Counted from the first letter of the stretch, positions 43,127 to 51,708 are shown. The stretch: 64,000 bases of DNA from Hominenteromicrobium mulieris (GCA_021029595.1 JAJJOY010000007.1:62001-126000); one strand, 5' to 3'. The notes: a model not told the origin generated them from the sequence alone. Numbers and translations: made by a program.

Positions 43127-43900
43127 TCACTTTCTGATAAATGGCAGTTCCGGCATACAGTCACGCTCGGCGATATATGCCAGCATTTCGGCGAACCCCT
43201 TTGGATCGCGAATCTGATATTGCATATGCTCGTATCCCTCAAACACGGGATAATGGCCGCAGGGGTAGGCTTCCATCACCGCCTGACGGTATTTGAAATG
43301 ATCTTCTATGCTGCCAAACTCAAAATAGCTGTGCTTTTGCAGTTCCTCGGGAAGGGACGGAAAGGGCTTATCCTCCAGGCTGTCCGAAATCTGCCGTCGC
43401 AAATTTGTATAGGTCAGATTTTCCCCTGCGGCTATAAAATACGGCTTTATGGAATCGTCGTCACACCACAGTATCTTTTTCAGCGTACCGCCCTTCGACC
43501 AATATAGGCTCTTGATGGCAAAATACAGAAACGGCGTCATGATACGGCGCGTGCCCTTTCCGATTTGGGCGAACTGCCCGCCGTCAAAGAAAGCGTGCTC
43601 CACGGGCAGCTTCGTCTGCGTCAGAAACGCCATGGCAAGGTCTGCACCGATGGAAGAAGCGACCACCATCGCCAGCCGCTCCACTCCCTGTCGATGCAGA
43701 AAGTCCTCCACCTGCCGTATTTCGTCCAGCTTGCTGACATATTTCTGCCCCTCGCAGTAAACGGTGGAGGTGGGCAGAATGCAGAAATACCGATCCTGCA
43801 AAAACCTCGCAATCGGTTCGCTGCTTGCGCCTGTCACGCCCATAGCATGAAAGAACAGCACGGCAGGATTCCTCCTGTCGCCATATGTTTGAAACAGCAT
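43127..43900 (-). CDS. Alpha/beta hydrolase
   Basis: 257 residues. LFFHAMGVTG forms the oxyanion-hole region, VVASSIGAD holds the nucleophile Ser (about residue 88), and a late His lies in GYEHMQYQ. Ordinary alpha/beta hydrolase size. Substrate unknown; second of three such enzymes here. Confidence 0.8.
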   Translation of the reverse strand: MLFQTYGDRRNPAVLFFHAMGVTGASSEPIARFLQDRYFCILPTSTVYCEGQKYVSKLDEIRQVEDFLHRQGVERLAMVVASSIGADLAMAFLTQTKLPVEHAFFDGGQFAQIGKGTRRIMTPFLYFAIKSLYWSKGGTLKKILWCDDDSIKPYFIAAGENLTYTNLRRQISDSLEDKPFPSLPEELQKHSYFEFGSIEDHFKYRQAVMEAYPCGHYPVFEGYEHMQYQIRDPKGFAEMLAYIAERDCMPELPFIRK

Positions 43901-43910
43901 TTCTATCGCC

Positions 43911-44405
43911 TCAGCTTTCCATAAAAAGCATCATGATTGCCGCCAGTGCTGCCGAAATGACCGCCATGCCCACCGTGCCGAACAGCCACTTTTTGCCCTT
44001 ATCCTTGGCTGTAATGTAGGGTTTCAGGTCTTCCGTTCCCGGAATTTCCCATGCGTTCGTATGTCCTACCCAATAGCCGTCAACCCAAAATCGGTCTATG
44101 AGATTCATAACGGACAGTATGACCAGCAGCTGCCAAAAGCCCTGAACGAAGCCCTTTGCGCCGTTGAGCGCATAGACGCAGACCAGCACATAGGCGATGT
44201 AGCCGGGGACGCAGACAGCTTTGAAAATCAAAGCATTTCGCTTGATTTTCGCGTGTGTTGTAAGTCCCAGCGTTACGCACCGCTCCTGCACCTCCGGGCT
44301 GTAAAGATGCACCATGCCCACCGCGCCCTTGCGGATACCGATGGCGCAAACCAAAATGAGCAGAACGCCCAGCCCGATGCCTTCCAAAATCACCTGTAAA
44401 AGCAT
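43911..44405 (-). CDS. Small polytopic membrane protein
   Basis: 164 residues with four hydrophobic segments (about 1-25, 62-82, 88-105, 142-162) and a conserved-looking DRFWVDGYWVGHTNAWEIPGTEDLKPYI loop (seen as DRFWVDGYWVGHT, then WEIPGTEDLKPYI). I do not recognise a named family. Start overlaps the preceding gene's stop (TAATG). Confidence 0.7.
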   Translation of the reverse strand: MLLQVILEGIGLGVLLILVCAIGIRKGAVGMVHLYSPEVQERCVTLGLTTHAKIKRNALIFKAVCVPGYIAYVLVCVYALNGAKGFVQGFWQLLVILSVMNLIDRFWVDGYWVGHTNAWEIPGTEDLKPYITAKDKGKKWLFGTVGMAVISAALAAIMMLFMES

Positions 44406-45106
44406 TACCGATTCCTCCTGAAGCCCGCCTCATCTCGATATTCGGGATGTTCCTTTAAGTATGGGTCTTTATCGCCGCAGATGGTGTAGTCGCACTGGTA
44501 GCCGTCCACGCAGGTAGTTGTCCGCACGAGCTTGGCATGCAGCAGCTCCATGGACGCATAGTCCACATTGCACAGGGCGGGCATAATGTCCGTAAATCCG
44601 AACTGCTTGGCAAATTCCGCCGCCGGACACGCCGTAAATTCATAATAGATGGGCTTGCCGCCTTCGTAAGGCGCAACATTCATCTCGTAATCGTGCCATG
44701 CATCGCAGCGCTTTTTGGCGGTGGTGAATGCCCGATACATCAGCCTTTTCCAAAACGGCTTATTGATGTCAACGAAGCGCAGCTTCCGGAACGCCGGCAG
44801 GATCAGATTCTCTTCGATCTCTTCCATTTCGCGGAATGTGACCACATCCCGGCACACATCGTAAAAGCACATGATGGCGATGCAGTCGTAGGTGCCGCCT
44901 GCGCCGTTGTGAAAATTCTTCTTGCCGCCGAGGTCTGTGCGCCAGTCGGAAAGAAGCTCTGCGTATCTCAGCTGCACCTGCTCCCAGACCGCCTCGCGCT
45001 CCGCCTCCGGATAGTGCAGGGCGATTTTCGCCAGAATTTCCTTTTTGCAGGGCTTGGAATATAAGACGTGACAGCTGCGGTCAAATTGCAATTCGCTGTC
45101 CTTCAT
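44405..45106 (-). CDS. ATC-hydrolase-like protein (ATC-4)
   Basis: 233 residues. FTACPAAEFAKQFGFTDIMPALCNVDYASMELL and GYQCDYTICGDKDP are the family signatures, longest and most typical of the four copies. NFHNGAGGTYDCIAIMCFYDVC in the middle is well kept. Overlaps its upstream neighbour by 4 bases (ATGA). Confidence 0.82.
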   Translation of the reverse strand: MKDSELQFDRSCHVLYSKPCKKEILAKIALHYPEAEREAVWEQVQLRYAELLSDWRTDLGGKKNFHNGAGGTYDCIAIMCFYDVCRDVVTFREMEEIEENLILPAFRKLRFVDINKPFWKRLMYRAFTTAKKRCDAWHDYEMNVAPYEGGKPIYYEFTACPAAEFAKQFGFTDIMPALCNVDYASMELLHAKLVRTTTCVDGYQCDYTICGDKDPYLKEHPEYRDEAGFRRNR

Positions 45107-45966
45107 CTTCCCACGCCTTTCAGAAAACCGCTCTTTGCATTTTCTTCGGTATCGTCCGATTCGTCGTAGGCATCATAGGGCGCCGACGGGTCGTGTACCC
45201 GTTTTTTGAATGGCGAACAGAGCTTGTCCTTATGGGCAAAAGCAAATTCCAAATTGTCCGTCCATCCCGTGTGACCGGTGATGAAATACGGATGCAAACC
45301 GCGTGCGCGCAGCTTACGCTCCAGCTCCGCAAGTGACTGCACAGCCAGCTTATTGTCCTCTGCCAACGAGGAAATGAAGCTATATCCGCCATCTGCGCCG
45401 AACCACAGCGTGTCACCGGTAAACAAATACTCATCGTCAATGAGGTAGACCATATGACCCCAGGTATGACCGGGAACAAGGAAGCATTCGATTTTGATGC
45501 CGTCAATGTCGAAAACCTCGCCGTCATGCAGCAGCACCTTTTCGTTGTTGATCGTGACCTGCGGTAATTTATAGAGATGATAGATCACTTTTCGCCGCAC
45601 CTCGCCGGTGAGATACCGGTTCTCAACCTCGCCTATGTACAGCTTTGCGTCCCGGAACAATCCCGGACTGTCGGACTCCACCGCGCCCACATGGTCGGTG
45701 TCCTGATGGGTGATAAGGATATGGCGTATCGACTTCGGATCAATGCCGAGCCAGCCCATTTTTTCGGCAAGGCGGTCGTAGTTGTAGCCCGCATCGATCA
45801 TAATGGTCGTATCGCCTTTGCGGTAGAAGAAGATGTTGGCCACCCACTCCCGCACGCAGGCCACATGGTCGTCGATCCAGCCGGTATTCAGCGGCTTGAA
45901 GATTTCCTTGCCGCGGTACATTTTGCTCATTTCTTTTTTCTGAAATTCGGTTGCTTTCTTTGACAT
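45103..45966 (-). CDS. MBL-fold metallohydrolase with HxDxDH variant site
   Basis: 287 residues; ATG 45966 follows AGGGAG. Metallo-beta-lactamase fold with THQDTDHVG in place of the usual HxHxDH, VPGHTWGHMVY, FTGDTLW and a final FITGHTGWTD. The second metal ligand His is Asp here. Could be a lactonase, thioesterase or other hydrolase. Confidence 0.85.
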   Translation of the reverse strand: MSKKATEFQKKEMSKMYRGKEIFKPLNTGWIDDHVACVREWVANIFFYRKGDTTIMIDAGYNYDRLAEKMGWLGIDPKSIRHILITHQDTDHVGAVESDSPGLFRDAKLYIGEVENRYLTGEVRRKVIYHLYKLPQVTINNEKVLLHDGEVFDIDGIKIECFLVPGHTWGHMVYLIDDEYLFTGDTLWFGADGGYSFISSLAEDNKLAVQSLAELERKLRARGLHPYFITGHTGWTDNLEFAFAHKDKLCSPFKKRVHDPSAPYDAYDESDDTEENAKSGFLKGVGR

Positions 45967-45977
45967 ATTATCGCTCC

Positions 45978-46661
45978 CTATTTTGATTTTCGGCAGACAA
46001 ACCACGCCATGCTTTTCAGGTTTCCCATGTCCACATCCGTATACATTCCATCCAGCCGCGCTTTCAGACTGGAAACCGTCTCATAGGGCGGTGTGAAGAA
46101 GCCCGCCTTTTCATAAATGTGCCGGATAAACCAGTCTGTCCGCTTCTGTTCGTCCCTCACATAGAAGCAGCCGCAGAATGTCCCGCCGGGTCTCAAAACC
46201 CGGAAAACCTCCCGATAGGCGGCTTCCTTGTCCGGAAAAGCATGAAAGCCGTTCAGCGACAACACAATATCAAACGCACCGTCCGCATAGGGAAGTGCGC
46301 CCACATCACCCTGCCGAAAGGTTACGTTTTTCAGGTGCAGGCGGTCGGCCTTTTCCTGCGCCTGTCCCATCATATCCGCCGAGTAATCTAGACAGGTGAT
46401 GTCTGCTTTTGGCAGCGTCTGATAAACCGGCATGGTCAGGATACCCGTCCCTACCGGCACCTCCAGCAGCTTGCCAGAGAAATCATCTGGAATACCCGAC
46501 AGTGCTTTTTCAAGATAAGCATCACATTCCGCCTTGTTCATATCCCACACCAGACGGCACACCGCTTTCCCGCTCAGGGTAGAGCAGGTGATCATGCCGT
46601 CATAAAAATTGTTGCCGCCTGTCAGTCGGTACGCACCGCGAATGACTTCTTTTCGTTCCAT
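45978..46661 (-). CDS. Class I SAM methyltransferase
   Basis: 227 residues. ATG 46661 follows GGAGGG. Motif I LLEVPVGTGILT, CLDYSADMMGQAQ, GDVGALPYADGAFDIVLSLNGFHAF and VLRPGGTFCGCFYV are standard for small-molecule methyltransferases. N-terminal helical cap of about 60 residues. Confidence 0.87.
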   Translation of the reverse strand: MERKEVIRGAYRLTGGNNFYDGMITCSTLSGKAVCRLVWDMNKAECDAYLEKALSGIPDDFSGKLLEVPVGTGILTMPVYQTLPKADITCLDYSADMMGQAQEKADRLHLKNVTFRQGDVGALPYADGAFDIVLSLNGFHAFPDKEAAYREVFRVLRPGGTFCGCFYVRDEQKRTDWFIRHIYEKAGFFTPPYETVSSLKARLDGMYTDVDMGNLKSMAWFVCRKSK

Positions 46662-46705
46662 GGGTTTCCCTCCGTATTTCAATCATCACACGACCGTTTC
46701 CGATC

Positions 46706-47611
46706 TCATTTTTTCAAAATGTCCACGATTTTCGCAAAGTCCTCCTTTGCCTCCTTGAAGATCGGCAGCATACAGTAGCAATGCACCATCTTCGGGCGGG
46801 CAGACACCGTACAGGGGACATTTGCCCGTTTGCAGGCTTCCTCAAAGTCCGGCAAAGCGCCGTAGAGCACCTCGTCGGCAGAATAGAAGAAGTGAATATC
46901 GCCCACGCCGGTAAAATCTCCCCGAGAGCCGGAGAGCATATAGTCCGGCACATTCTCGCAGCCGTGCCGCATGAACTTCTCCACCGTCACCATAAAGGCA
47001 TAATCGATGGAAACATCCCTTTCATTGAGCACCCGCATCCGCGCCTTTTCCGCATCGTTCCACGGCACCTCACCGGGGGATACGGCGACAATGTGCCTCG
47101 GATGCGGCAGCGGTTTGGGCTGCGCGTTGTTGTGCGCCGCAATGCCCAGCGCCAGCGCACCGCCGGAGGAAAAGCCACAAGTACTGACATTTCCGCCGCC
47201 GTACAGTGCAATCATTTTTCGATAACATTCGTACACCATCGCGTAGGTTTCAGTAATGCAGTGTTCCATGCAGAGCGGGTAAAACGGAAACCACACATCA
47301 CAGCCGGTCTCGCGGCAGAGCTTGCGCATCACAGGCAGGTCGCCCTTATCGGGGCCGATCACCATGCCGCCGCCAAAGAAATAGAGAATCGCGCGCTCGG
47401 ACGGCTTCGGATGCTCTCGCACGATCAGGCAGGGAAAGCCGTTTACCGCGATCGTTTCATAATATGCCTTGCGGTCGGTGGGCGTAAAAACGCCACGATG
47501 CCGGTTCTGCTTTTCAATTTCCTTTCGCAGTGCATCCTCCGGCAAGGCGAACGCCTTTTTCGCGCCGGAGAGCTTGTATACGCTGCGTAAGATAGATGCA
47601 AAGATACTCAT
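46706..47611 (-). CDS. Alpha/beta hydrolase, hormone-sensitive-lipase-like esterase
   Basis: 301 residues. FFGGGMVIG corresponds to the HGGG oxyanion motif of HSL-type esterases with Phe for His; GFSSGGALA carries the nucleophile; Asp and His are likely in the last 60 residues (MVHCYCMLPIF). Third hydrolase of the operon. Confidence 0.82.
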   Translation of the reverse strand: MSIFASILRSVYKLSGAKKAFALPEDALRKEIEKQNRHRGVFTPTDRKAYYETIAVNGFPCLIVREHPKPSERAILYFFGGGMVIGPDKGDLPVMRKLCRETGCDVWFPFYPLCMEHCITETYAMVYECYRKMIALYGGGNVSTCGFSSGGALALGIAAHNNAQPKPLPHPRHIVAVSPGEVPWNDAEKARMRVLNERDVSIDYAFMVTVEKFMRHGCENVPDYMLSGSRGDFTGVGDIHFFYSADEVLYGALPDFEEACKRANVPCTVSARPKMVHCYCMLPIFKEAKEDFAKIVDILKK

Positions 47612-47623
47612 GATTTAGCCCCC

Positions 47624-48229
47624 TCATTTCCACGCCGTAATGCAGAGCCAGCTTTTCTTTTTGTGTATCTGCACATCGTGAAAGCCCGCCTGCTCCAGAT
47701 ACATCTTCAGCTCGGCGTCCTTGTAGATGGTCATGCCGCCGATGATCTCCGTCCACTTCTCATCCTTGTCCGAGTCGCCATTGCTCTCGTTGCAGATGAG
47801 CAATGTCCCGCCGGGCTTCAGCACCCGGTAAACCTCCCGGAAGCACTGCGGCAGATCGGGCCAGAAATAGACGGTTTCAAAGGCCGTTACCGCATCGAAC
47901 CAGTCGCCTGCAAAGATCATATCCGCCACGCTGCCTTGCAGAACGGTGCAGCGGCCCTCCGCTATGGCGGCCTCGTTGACCTTTTTGGATTTCTCCACAC
48001 TGACGGGGGAATAGTCAATGCCCTTGACAATACCCTCCGGGCATTTTTTCAGAAGTCTCTTGATGTTCGCCCCTCCGCCGCAGCCGCAGTCCAGCACCTT
48101 GGCATCCAGAGTAAGCTTCAAAAAGCGAAGTCCCCACCGTGCCACAGGACTGTGCCCCAGGTTCATCATGGCGACCATGATTTTCCCGCCAAGCCCCACA
48201 GGCTTTCTGGTGTTCTCAAAAAATGACAT
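47624..48229 (-). CDS. Class I SAM methyltransferase
   Basis: 201 residues. VLDCGCGGGANIKRL, GIDYSPVSVEKSK, FDAVTAFETVYFWPDL and VLKPGGTLLICNE. Typical small-molecule or cyclopropane-synthase-like methyltransferase. Gap of 4 bases to the upstream methyltransferase gene. Confidence 0.88.
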   Translation of the reverse strand: MSFFENTRKPVGLGGKIMVAMMNLGHSPVARWGLRFLKLTLDAKVLDCGCGGGANIKRLLKKCPEGIVKGIDYSPVSVEKSKKVNEAAIAEGRCTVLQGSVADMIFAGDWFDAVTAFETVYFWPDLPQCFREVYRVLKPGGTLLICNESNGDSDKDEKWTEIIGGMTIYKDAELKMYLEQAGFHDVQIHKKKSWLCITAWK

Positions 48230-48233
48230 CTTA

Positions 48234-48848
48234 TCACACCTCCGATTTCACACATTCCGCATAGGTCAGCGGGAAGGACGCCTTCAGAACAGCGCTCTTC
48301 CGCACCGCCCAGCCGTTTTGCCGTAGGAAACGCAGGTATTCCGCGCTCGTCCACTTGCTGCGGAGAGGGAAGCCTGCCAACTTCATGAAAAAGGCTTTGA
48401 CCTTGCCGGAAAACGAGTTTCCCGCATGGGTAAAGGTGGGCGCGATGAGCACACCGTCGTCCTTCATCACCCGGCGGATCTCGGCAAGAGCTTTCTCCGG
48501 CTGCGGCACGATATGCAGCGCATTGGACGCGATCACCACATCAAAGGACTTATCCGCATAGGGCAGGCGGAACATATCCTGCACGGAGAAGTACAGCTTG
48601 GCAGAGCGGGTATCCCGCTTTGCCTCGGCGATCATCTCTGCGGAGGCGTCCGTCGCCTCGATGTGCGCCGCCGCGTTTACGATGTGTTTTGCAATCAATC
48701 CCGTGCCGGTAGCAAGCTCCAACACCGTCTTGGCTTTTACAACCGGCCGGATCAGCTCATACATCTCGTCATACGCCGCCCGATCCTTTCGCATAAAGCG
48801 GTCGTAACGTCCGGCATTTTTGTCCCAGAAATTCTTGTGTCCCTGCAT
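48234..48848 (-). CDS. Class I SAM methyltransferase, first gene of the enzyme operon
   Basis: 204 residues. WDKNAGRYDRFMRKDRAAY, VLELATGTGLIAKHI, ATDASAEMIAEAK, FDVVIASNALHIVP. I start at ATG 48848 (AAAGGA 9 bases upstream) rather than the in-frame TTG 48866. Upstream lie two GTTAG-N6-CTAAC palindromes and the tetR terminator. Confidence 0.88.
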   Translation of the reverse strand: MQGHKNFWDKNAGRYDRFMRKDRAAYDEMYELIRPVVKAKTVLELATGTGLIAKHIVNAAAHIEATDASAEMIAEAKRDTRSAKLYFSVQDMFRLPYADKSFDVVIASNALHIVPQPEKALAEIRRVMKDDGVLIAPTFTHAGNSFSGKVKAFFMKLAGFPLRSKWTSAEYLRFLRQNGWAVRKSAVLKASFPLTYAECVKSEV

Positions 48849-48867
48849 CGCTATCATTCCTTTCAAT

Positions 48868-48883
48868 GTTAGATTAACCTAAC
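48868..48883 (-). promoter_or_regulatory. GTTAG-N6-CTAAC operator, proximal copy
   Basis: GTTAG-ATTAAC-CTAAC, 19 bases before the enzyme operon's first ATG. Read on the minus strand it also resembles a DtxR/IdeR-type iron box (TTAGGTTAATCTAAC). Confidence 0.65.
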
Positions 48884-48901
48884 CGACGCGTGCACCCGGA
48901 C

Positions 48902-48919
48902 GGTTAGATGGTGCTAACC
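48902..48919 (-). promoter_or_regulatory. GTTAG-N6-CTAAC operator, distal copy
   Basis: Perfect GGTTAG-ATGGTG-CTAACC, directly next to a possible -10 (TACAAT, 48920-48925 on the minus strand). No convincing -35. Confidence 0.7.
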
Positions 48920-48930
48920 ATTGTACCTTG

Positions 48931-48952
48931 GAAAAGCCGCATCTCTGCGGCC
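48931..48952 (-). terminator. Short terminator behind the second tetR
   Basis: AGCCGCA-TCTC-TGCGGCC stem followed by TTTTC on the minus strand. Confidence 0.65.
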
Positions 48953-48958
48953 TTCCGC

Positions 48959-49537
48959 TTATTTAAATAACTCCCTGCAAGCGCCGTACACCAGCGTTTC
49001 CAGCACCTGCGGGTACAGTCCTCCTATTTGCTCCTTGTGAGAAACGGTGAGGATCAGTCCCCGCACCGTGGCGGCAGCCAAAGAGATGCCGCGACTCGGC
49101 ACAAGGTCATATTTTTCCAAGAGCTGACGAATATGCGTTTCGTCATCGTGGTAATGCACGTTTTTGACATCCTCCGGCAGTCTCTGCAAAAGCAGCTTCG
49201 CATCGTTTTCAATGAAAACCATGTCGCCGGTATCGGACAGCCGCCGGCAAACGGCAAGAACCGCCTTTGCCGCACGCTCCGATGTTGGCAGGCCGCCATT
49301 TCTGTGCAACGCCTGGTCAGCCACTCCGTAAAGCTCGGAGTGAATGTTCTCCAAAACCGCGAAGAAGGCCATCTCCTTGGATTCGAAGAATTTATAAAAT
49401 GAGCCTTTTGCGATACCGACAGCCTTTGTCAGTTGATCCACTGAGGTTTTCTTCATCCCCAGCGTGACAGCACAATGTCTCGTTTCCTTCAGCAACGCCT
49501 TGCGGAGCTGCTCAGTCTCGTAATCGGTAAAAGCCAA
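48959..49537 (-). CDS. TetR/AcrR family regulator (enzyme operon)
   Basis: 192 residues, TTG start with GGGAGG upstream. HTH near 28-60 (KKTSVDQLTKAVGIAKGSFYKFFESKEMAF). C-terminal ligand-binding domain unremarkable. Lies just upstream of the 15-gene operon in the same direction. Its own promoter carries a different palindrome (AATATGACCG...CGGTCATATT), so it is not certain that it also binds the GTTAG sites. Confidence 0.9.
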   Translation of the reverse strand: MAFTDYETEQLRKALLKETRHCAVTLGMKKTSVDQLTKAVGIAKGSFYKFFESKEMAFFAVLENIHSELYGVADQALHRNGGLPTSERAAKAVLAVCRRLSDTGDMVFIENDAKLLLQRLPEDVKNVHYHDDETHIRQLLEKYDLVPSRGISLAAATVRGLILTVSHKEQIGGLYPQVLETLVYGACRELFK

Positions 49538-49554
49538 GGCCGCACCCTCCCTGA

Positions 49555-49586
49555 AATATGACCGTTTCGGTTCTTCCGGTCATATT
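49555..49586 (-). promoter_or_regulatory. Operator palindrome of the second tetR
   Basis: AATATGACCG / CGGTCATATT, perfect 10-base arms 12 bases apart, lying between the -10 and the start codon. Confidence 0.78.
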
Positions 49587-49612
49587 ATACCGCGCTTCTT
49601 TCTGGTTTGCAA
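49584..49612 (-). promoter_or_regulatory. Promoter of the second tetR
   Basis: Minus strand TTGCAA (49607-49612), 17-base spacer, TATAAT (49584-49589); the -10 touches the operator. Confidence 0.8.
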
Positions 49613-49686
49613 GGGGTGTGGAGAAAAAAACGCTAATCAAAAGGAGTGCAGTGTTGCAGAAAGAGACGACGGAATTCCGGTAATCG

Positions 49687-50475
49687 TTGAAAGAAAAGTC
49701 GCACAGACCGAATAGCCATCCGCATCAGCATACAGCCCGTGAAGAAGATATGATTCGTGAAGCTGTGCGGCAGTCTTACTTTCGCTACGGCTGGGAAGGT
49801 GCATATATGGCGGCAAAGGAAGGCGGTTACAGCAGAAGCTACAGCGGATTCATCTATGCCGCCAAAAGACTCGGACTGTGCGGAGGCAAGCAGGAAAAGC
49901 CAAACATACGCAAGAGTGACCGCCGGTATTCCGAGATTCTTGTTCCGGGAGAAAAAGTGCAGGTAGACGTTAAAGAAGTGCCGTATAACTTCCTGAAAGG
50001 CGCAGCAAAACGAGACGGAAAGCACTTATACCGATGGACAGCCATAGACGAATGCACCAGAATACGTTTTATTTACGGGTTTGAGGAGCATACACCGGAA
50101 AACTCGGTAAAGTTCTTCAAAATGCTTCAAAAAATATTTCCGTTCTAGATTCAGACAATCCAGACGGATAACGGGACGGAGTTTACATACAAGTACATCA
50201 GCGATACGGAACTCTGTCCGTTTGACATTGCTTTGAAGAACGCCGGTGTGCAGCACAAGGTGATTCCACCCAGAACGCCTTGGCACAACGGCAAGGTAGA
50301 GCGGAGTCATCGAAACGATCAGCGCTATTTTTACAACTGGGAAAAGTTTGCAAGTGTAGAAGATCTAAACCGAAAGCTCAAAGATCATTTGCACTGGAGC
50401 AACAGAAAGCCCATGCGCACGCTGGGCGGCAAAAGCCCTCTTGATCTCCTCCGTGAAATTCTTTCTAACGCCTGA
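49687..50475 (+). pseudogene. IS481-like DDE transposase remnant
   Basis: Reads KEKSHRPNSHPHQHTAREE, VQVDVKEVPYNF (first catalytic Asp), TDNGTEF (second) and PWHNGKVERSHRNDQRYF (Glu). The N-terminal HTH is missing, and an in-frame TAG (50146-50148, after KIFPF) splits the core. Both parts are in one frame. Inactive. Confidence 0.85.
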
Positions 50476-50531
50476 TTCTTTTCTATCCCACTCTTTTTAT
50501 CTCTTTGTGGGTCATATCTATTTACAACGCA

Positions 50532-50708
50532 GAAGATATGATATATAATTCGGACACGGATACTAGCTTTTTAGAATTCCAATCTCGTGTCAGAGATACG
50601 TTCTTGCGTTATGCCACAAAATGAAAATTTGTAATTATTGATGCAAAACAAGAAAAAGCTCAAATGTTGAGCGAACTAGTTCAGCAACTTAAAAAAGTCT
50701 ATAAATAA
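50532..50708 (+). pseudogene. Thymidylate kinase C-terminal remnant
   Basis: EDMIYNSDTDTSFLEFQSRVRDTFLRYATK, then an in-frame TGA, then KFVIIDAKQEKAQMLSELVQQL. The LEFQ-RVRD-F and FVVIDA pattern is the end of dTMP kinases. AT-rich like the NUDIX gene that follows. Confidence 0.6.
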
Positions 50709-50723
50709 TGGAGATAGAAAACC

Positions 50724-51221
50724 ATGCGAAACAACAATAAGCAGTGGCACAGACATTATGGAGTATATGGTGTTTGTGTGAATAAAAGAAAGGAACTGTT
50801 AGTTATTGAAAAAAACGGCGGACCATATTCTGGACTGTGGGATCTTCCTGGTGGATCCTTTGAAAATCCTGAAAGCATATCAGAATGCTTAATCCGAGAA
50901 ATAGAAGAAGAAACCGGATTGTGTGTTTCTATTTCAGAAAATTTGAGTACTTTCGATATATTGACAAACTCCCCCTATAACGGTTTCGATTATACGCATC
51001 ATATTGCTATGACGTATTGTATTGACATCTTAAGTGATAGCGAGAAAGAAATTAGTGAGTATGTAAACGATAGATCAGGCTCGGTCGAAAATGACTCTCT
51101 AGGTTACAAGTGGATATCTATCGATAGTTTTTGCGAGAAAAATGCTTCACCACTAGTAATAAAGGTGTGTGAACTTATTAACAACAAAAAGTCCTTTGAA
51201 ATAATTGAGTACGTAATCTAA
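50724..51221 (+). CDS. NUDIX hydrolase
   Basis: 165 residues. Complete NUDIX box GGSFENPESISECLIREIEEETGL (given in parts: GGSFENPESISE and LIREIEEETGL) at about 49-72, which binds Mg and hydrolyses nucleoside diphosphate derivatives. YSGLWDLPGG precedes it. AT-rich, unlike the flanking islands, and behind a thymidylate kinase tail, so probably imported with a cassette. Start ATG 50724 with GGAG 12 bases upstream. Confidence 0.88.
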   Translation: MRNNNKQWHRHYGVYGVCVNKRKELLVIEKNGGPYSGLWDLPGGSFENPESISECLIREIEEETGLCVSISENLSTFDILTNSPYNGFDYTHHIAMTYCIDILSDSEKEISEYVNDRSGSVENDSLGYKWISIDSFCEKNASPLVIKVCELINNKKSFEIIEYVI

Positions 51222-51269
51222 TACTTTCAGAGGTAACAGTGTTATTTTGTTGACACATGGATTCTGCAC

Positions 51270-51488
51270 CATGCGTGCATGGAATCCTTTCATTCTATTC
51301 TCAAGCGTGAATGGCTCAATCGCTTTAAAATTCGCGATTACAAGCAGGTATACCGGTTGATTTTCAAATATCTGGAAGCTTTTTACAACACGAAACGAAT
51401 TCACAGTCATTGCGACTATATGTCACCAGATGAATTCGAGCAAGTATATAAAAGAGCACACATTAAGGCGGAGCTGCGGGCAGGTTGA
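51270..51488 (+). pseudogene. IS3-family transposase C-terminal remnant
   Basis: CMESFHSILKREWLNRFKIRDYK and FYNTKRIHSHCDYMSPDEFEQ are the end of an IS3/IS150-type OrfB integrase core (catalytic Glu region). The rest is missing. A likely IS terminal sequence ending TTGACATAGGACC follows at 51510-51538. Confidence 0.82.
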
Positions 51489-51540
51489 ATTTGGGAGAAA
51501 TTTCTCATTTTAACTTGTACTAAATCTTGACATAGGACCA

Positions 51541-51708
51541 AAGCAGGGCTTTTCTTCCTTTGAGAGCGCTAATAACCTGATCTCCATGTTTGTGTTCTTC
51601 TTTAACTTTGTTCGTCCTCATTCCGCTTTGAACGGGCTTACACCCGCGCAAGTCGCCGGTCTCAGTTTACCCACCCGCAAAAAACGAGATTTTCCTCTCG
51701 TCGCTTGA
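51541..51708 (+). pseudogene. Transposase C-terminal remnant (RPHSALNGLTPAQ type)
   Basis: KQGFSSFESANNLISMFVFF, NFVRPHSALNGLTPAQVAGL and a stop at 51706. The tail of a DDE transposase; no start. Directly abuts the IS3 end. The rest of 51709-51934 holds a terminator and no gene. Confidence 0.72.

Noticed and set aside
48868..48883. Definite DtxR/IdeR iron box
   Set aside because: One copy resembles the iron-box core, but the two related sites have a 6-base spacer that does not fit that consensus, so I report a TetR-type palindrome instead.
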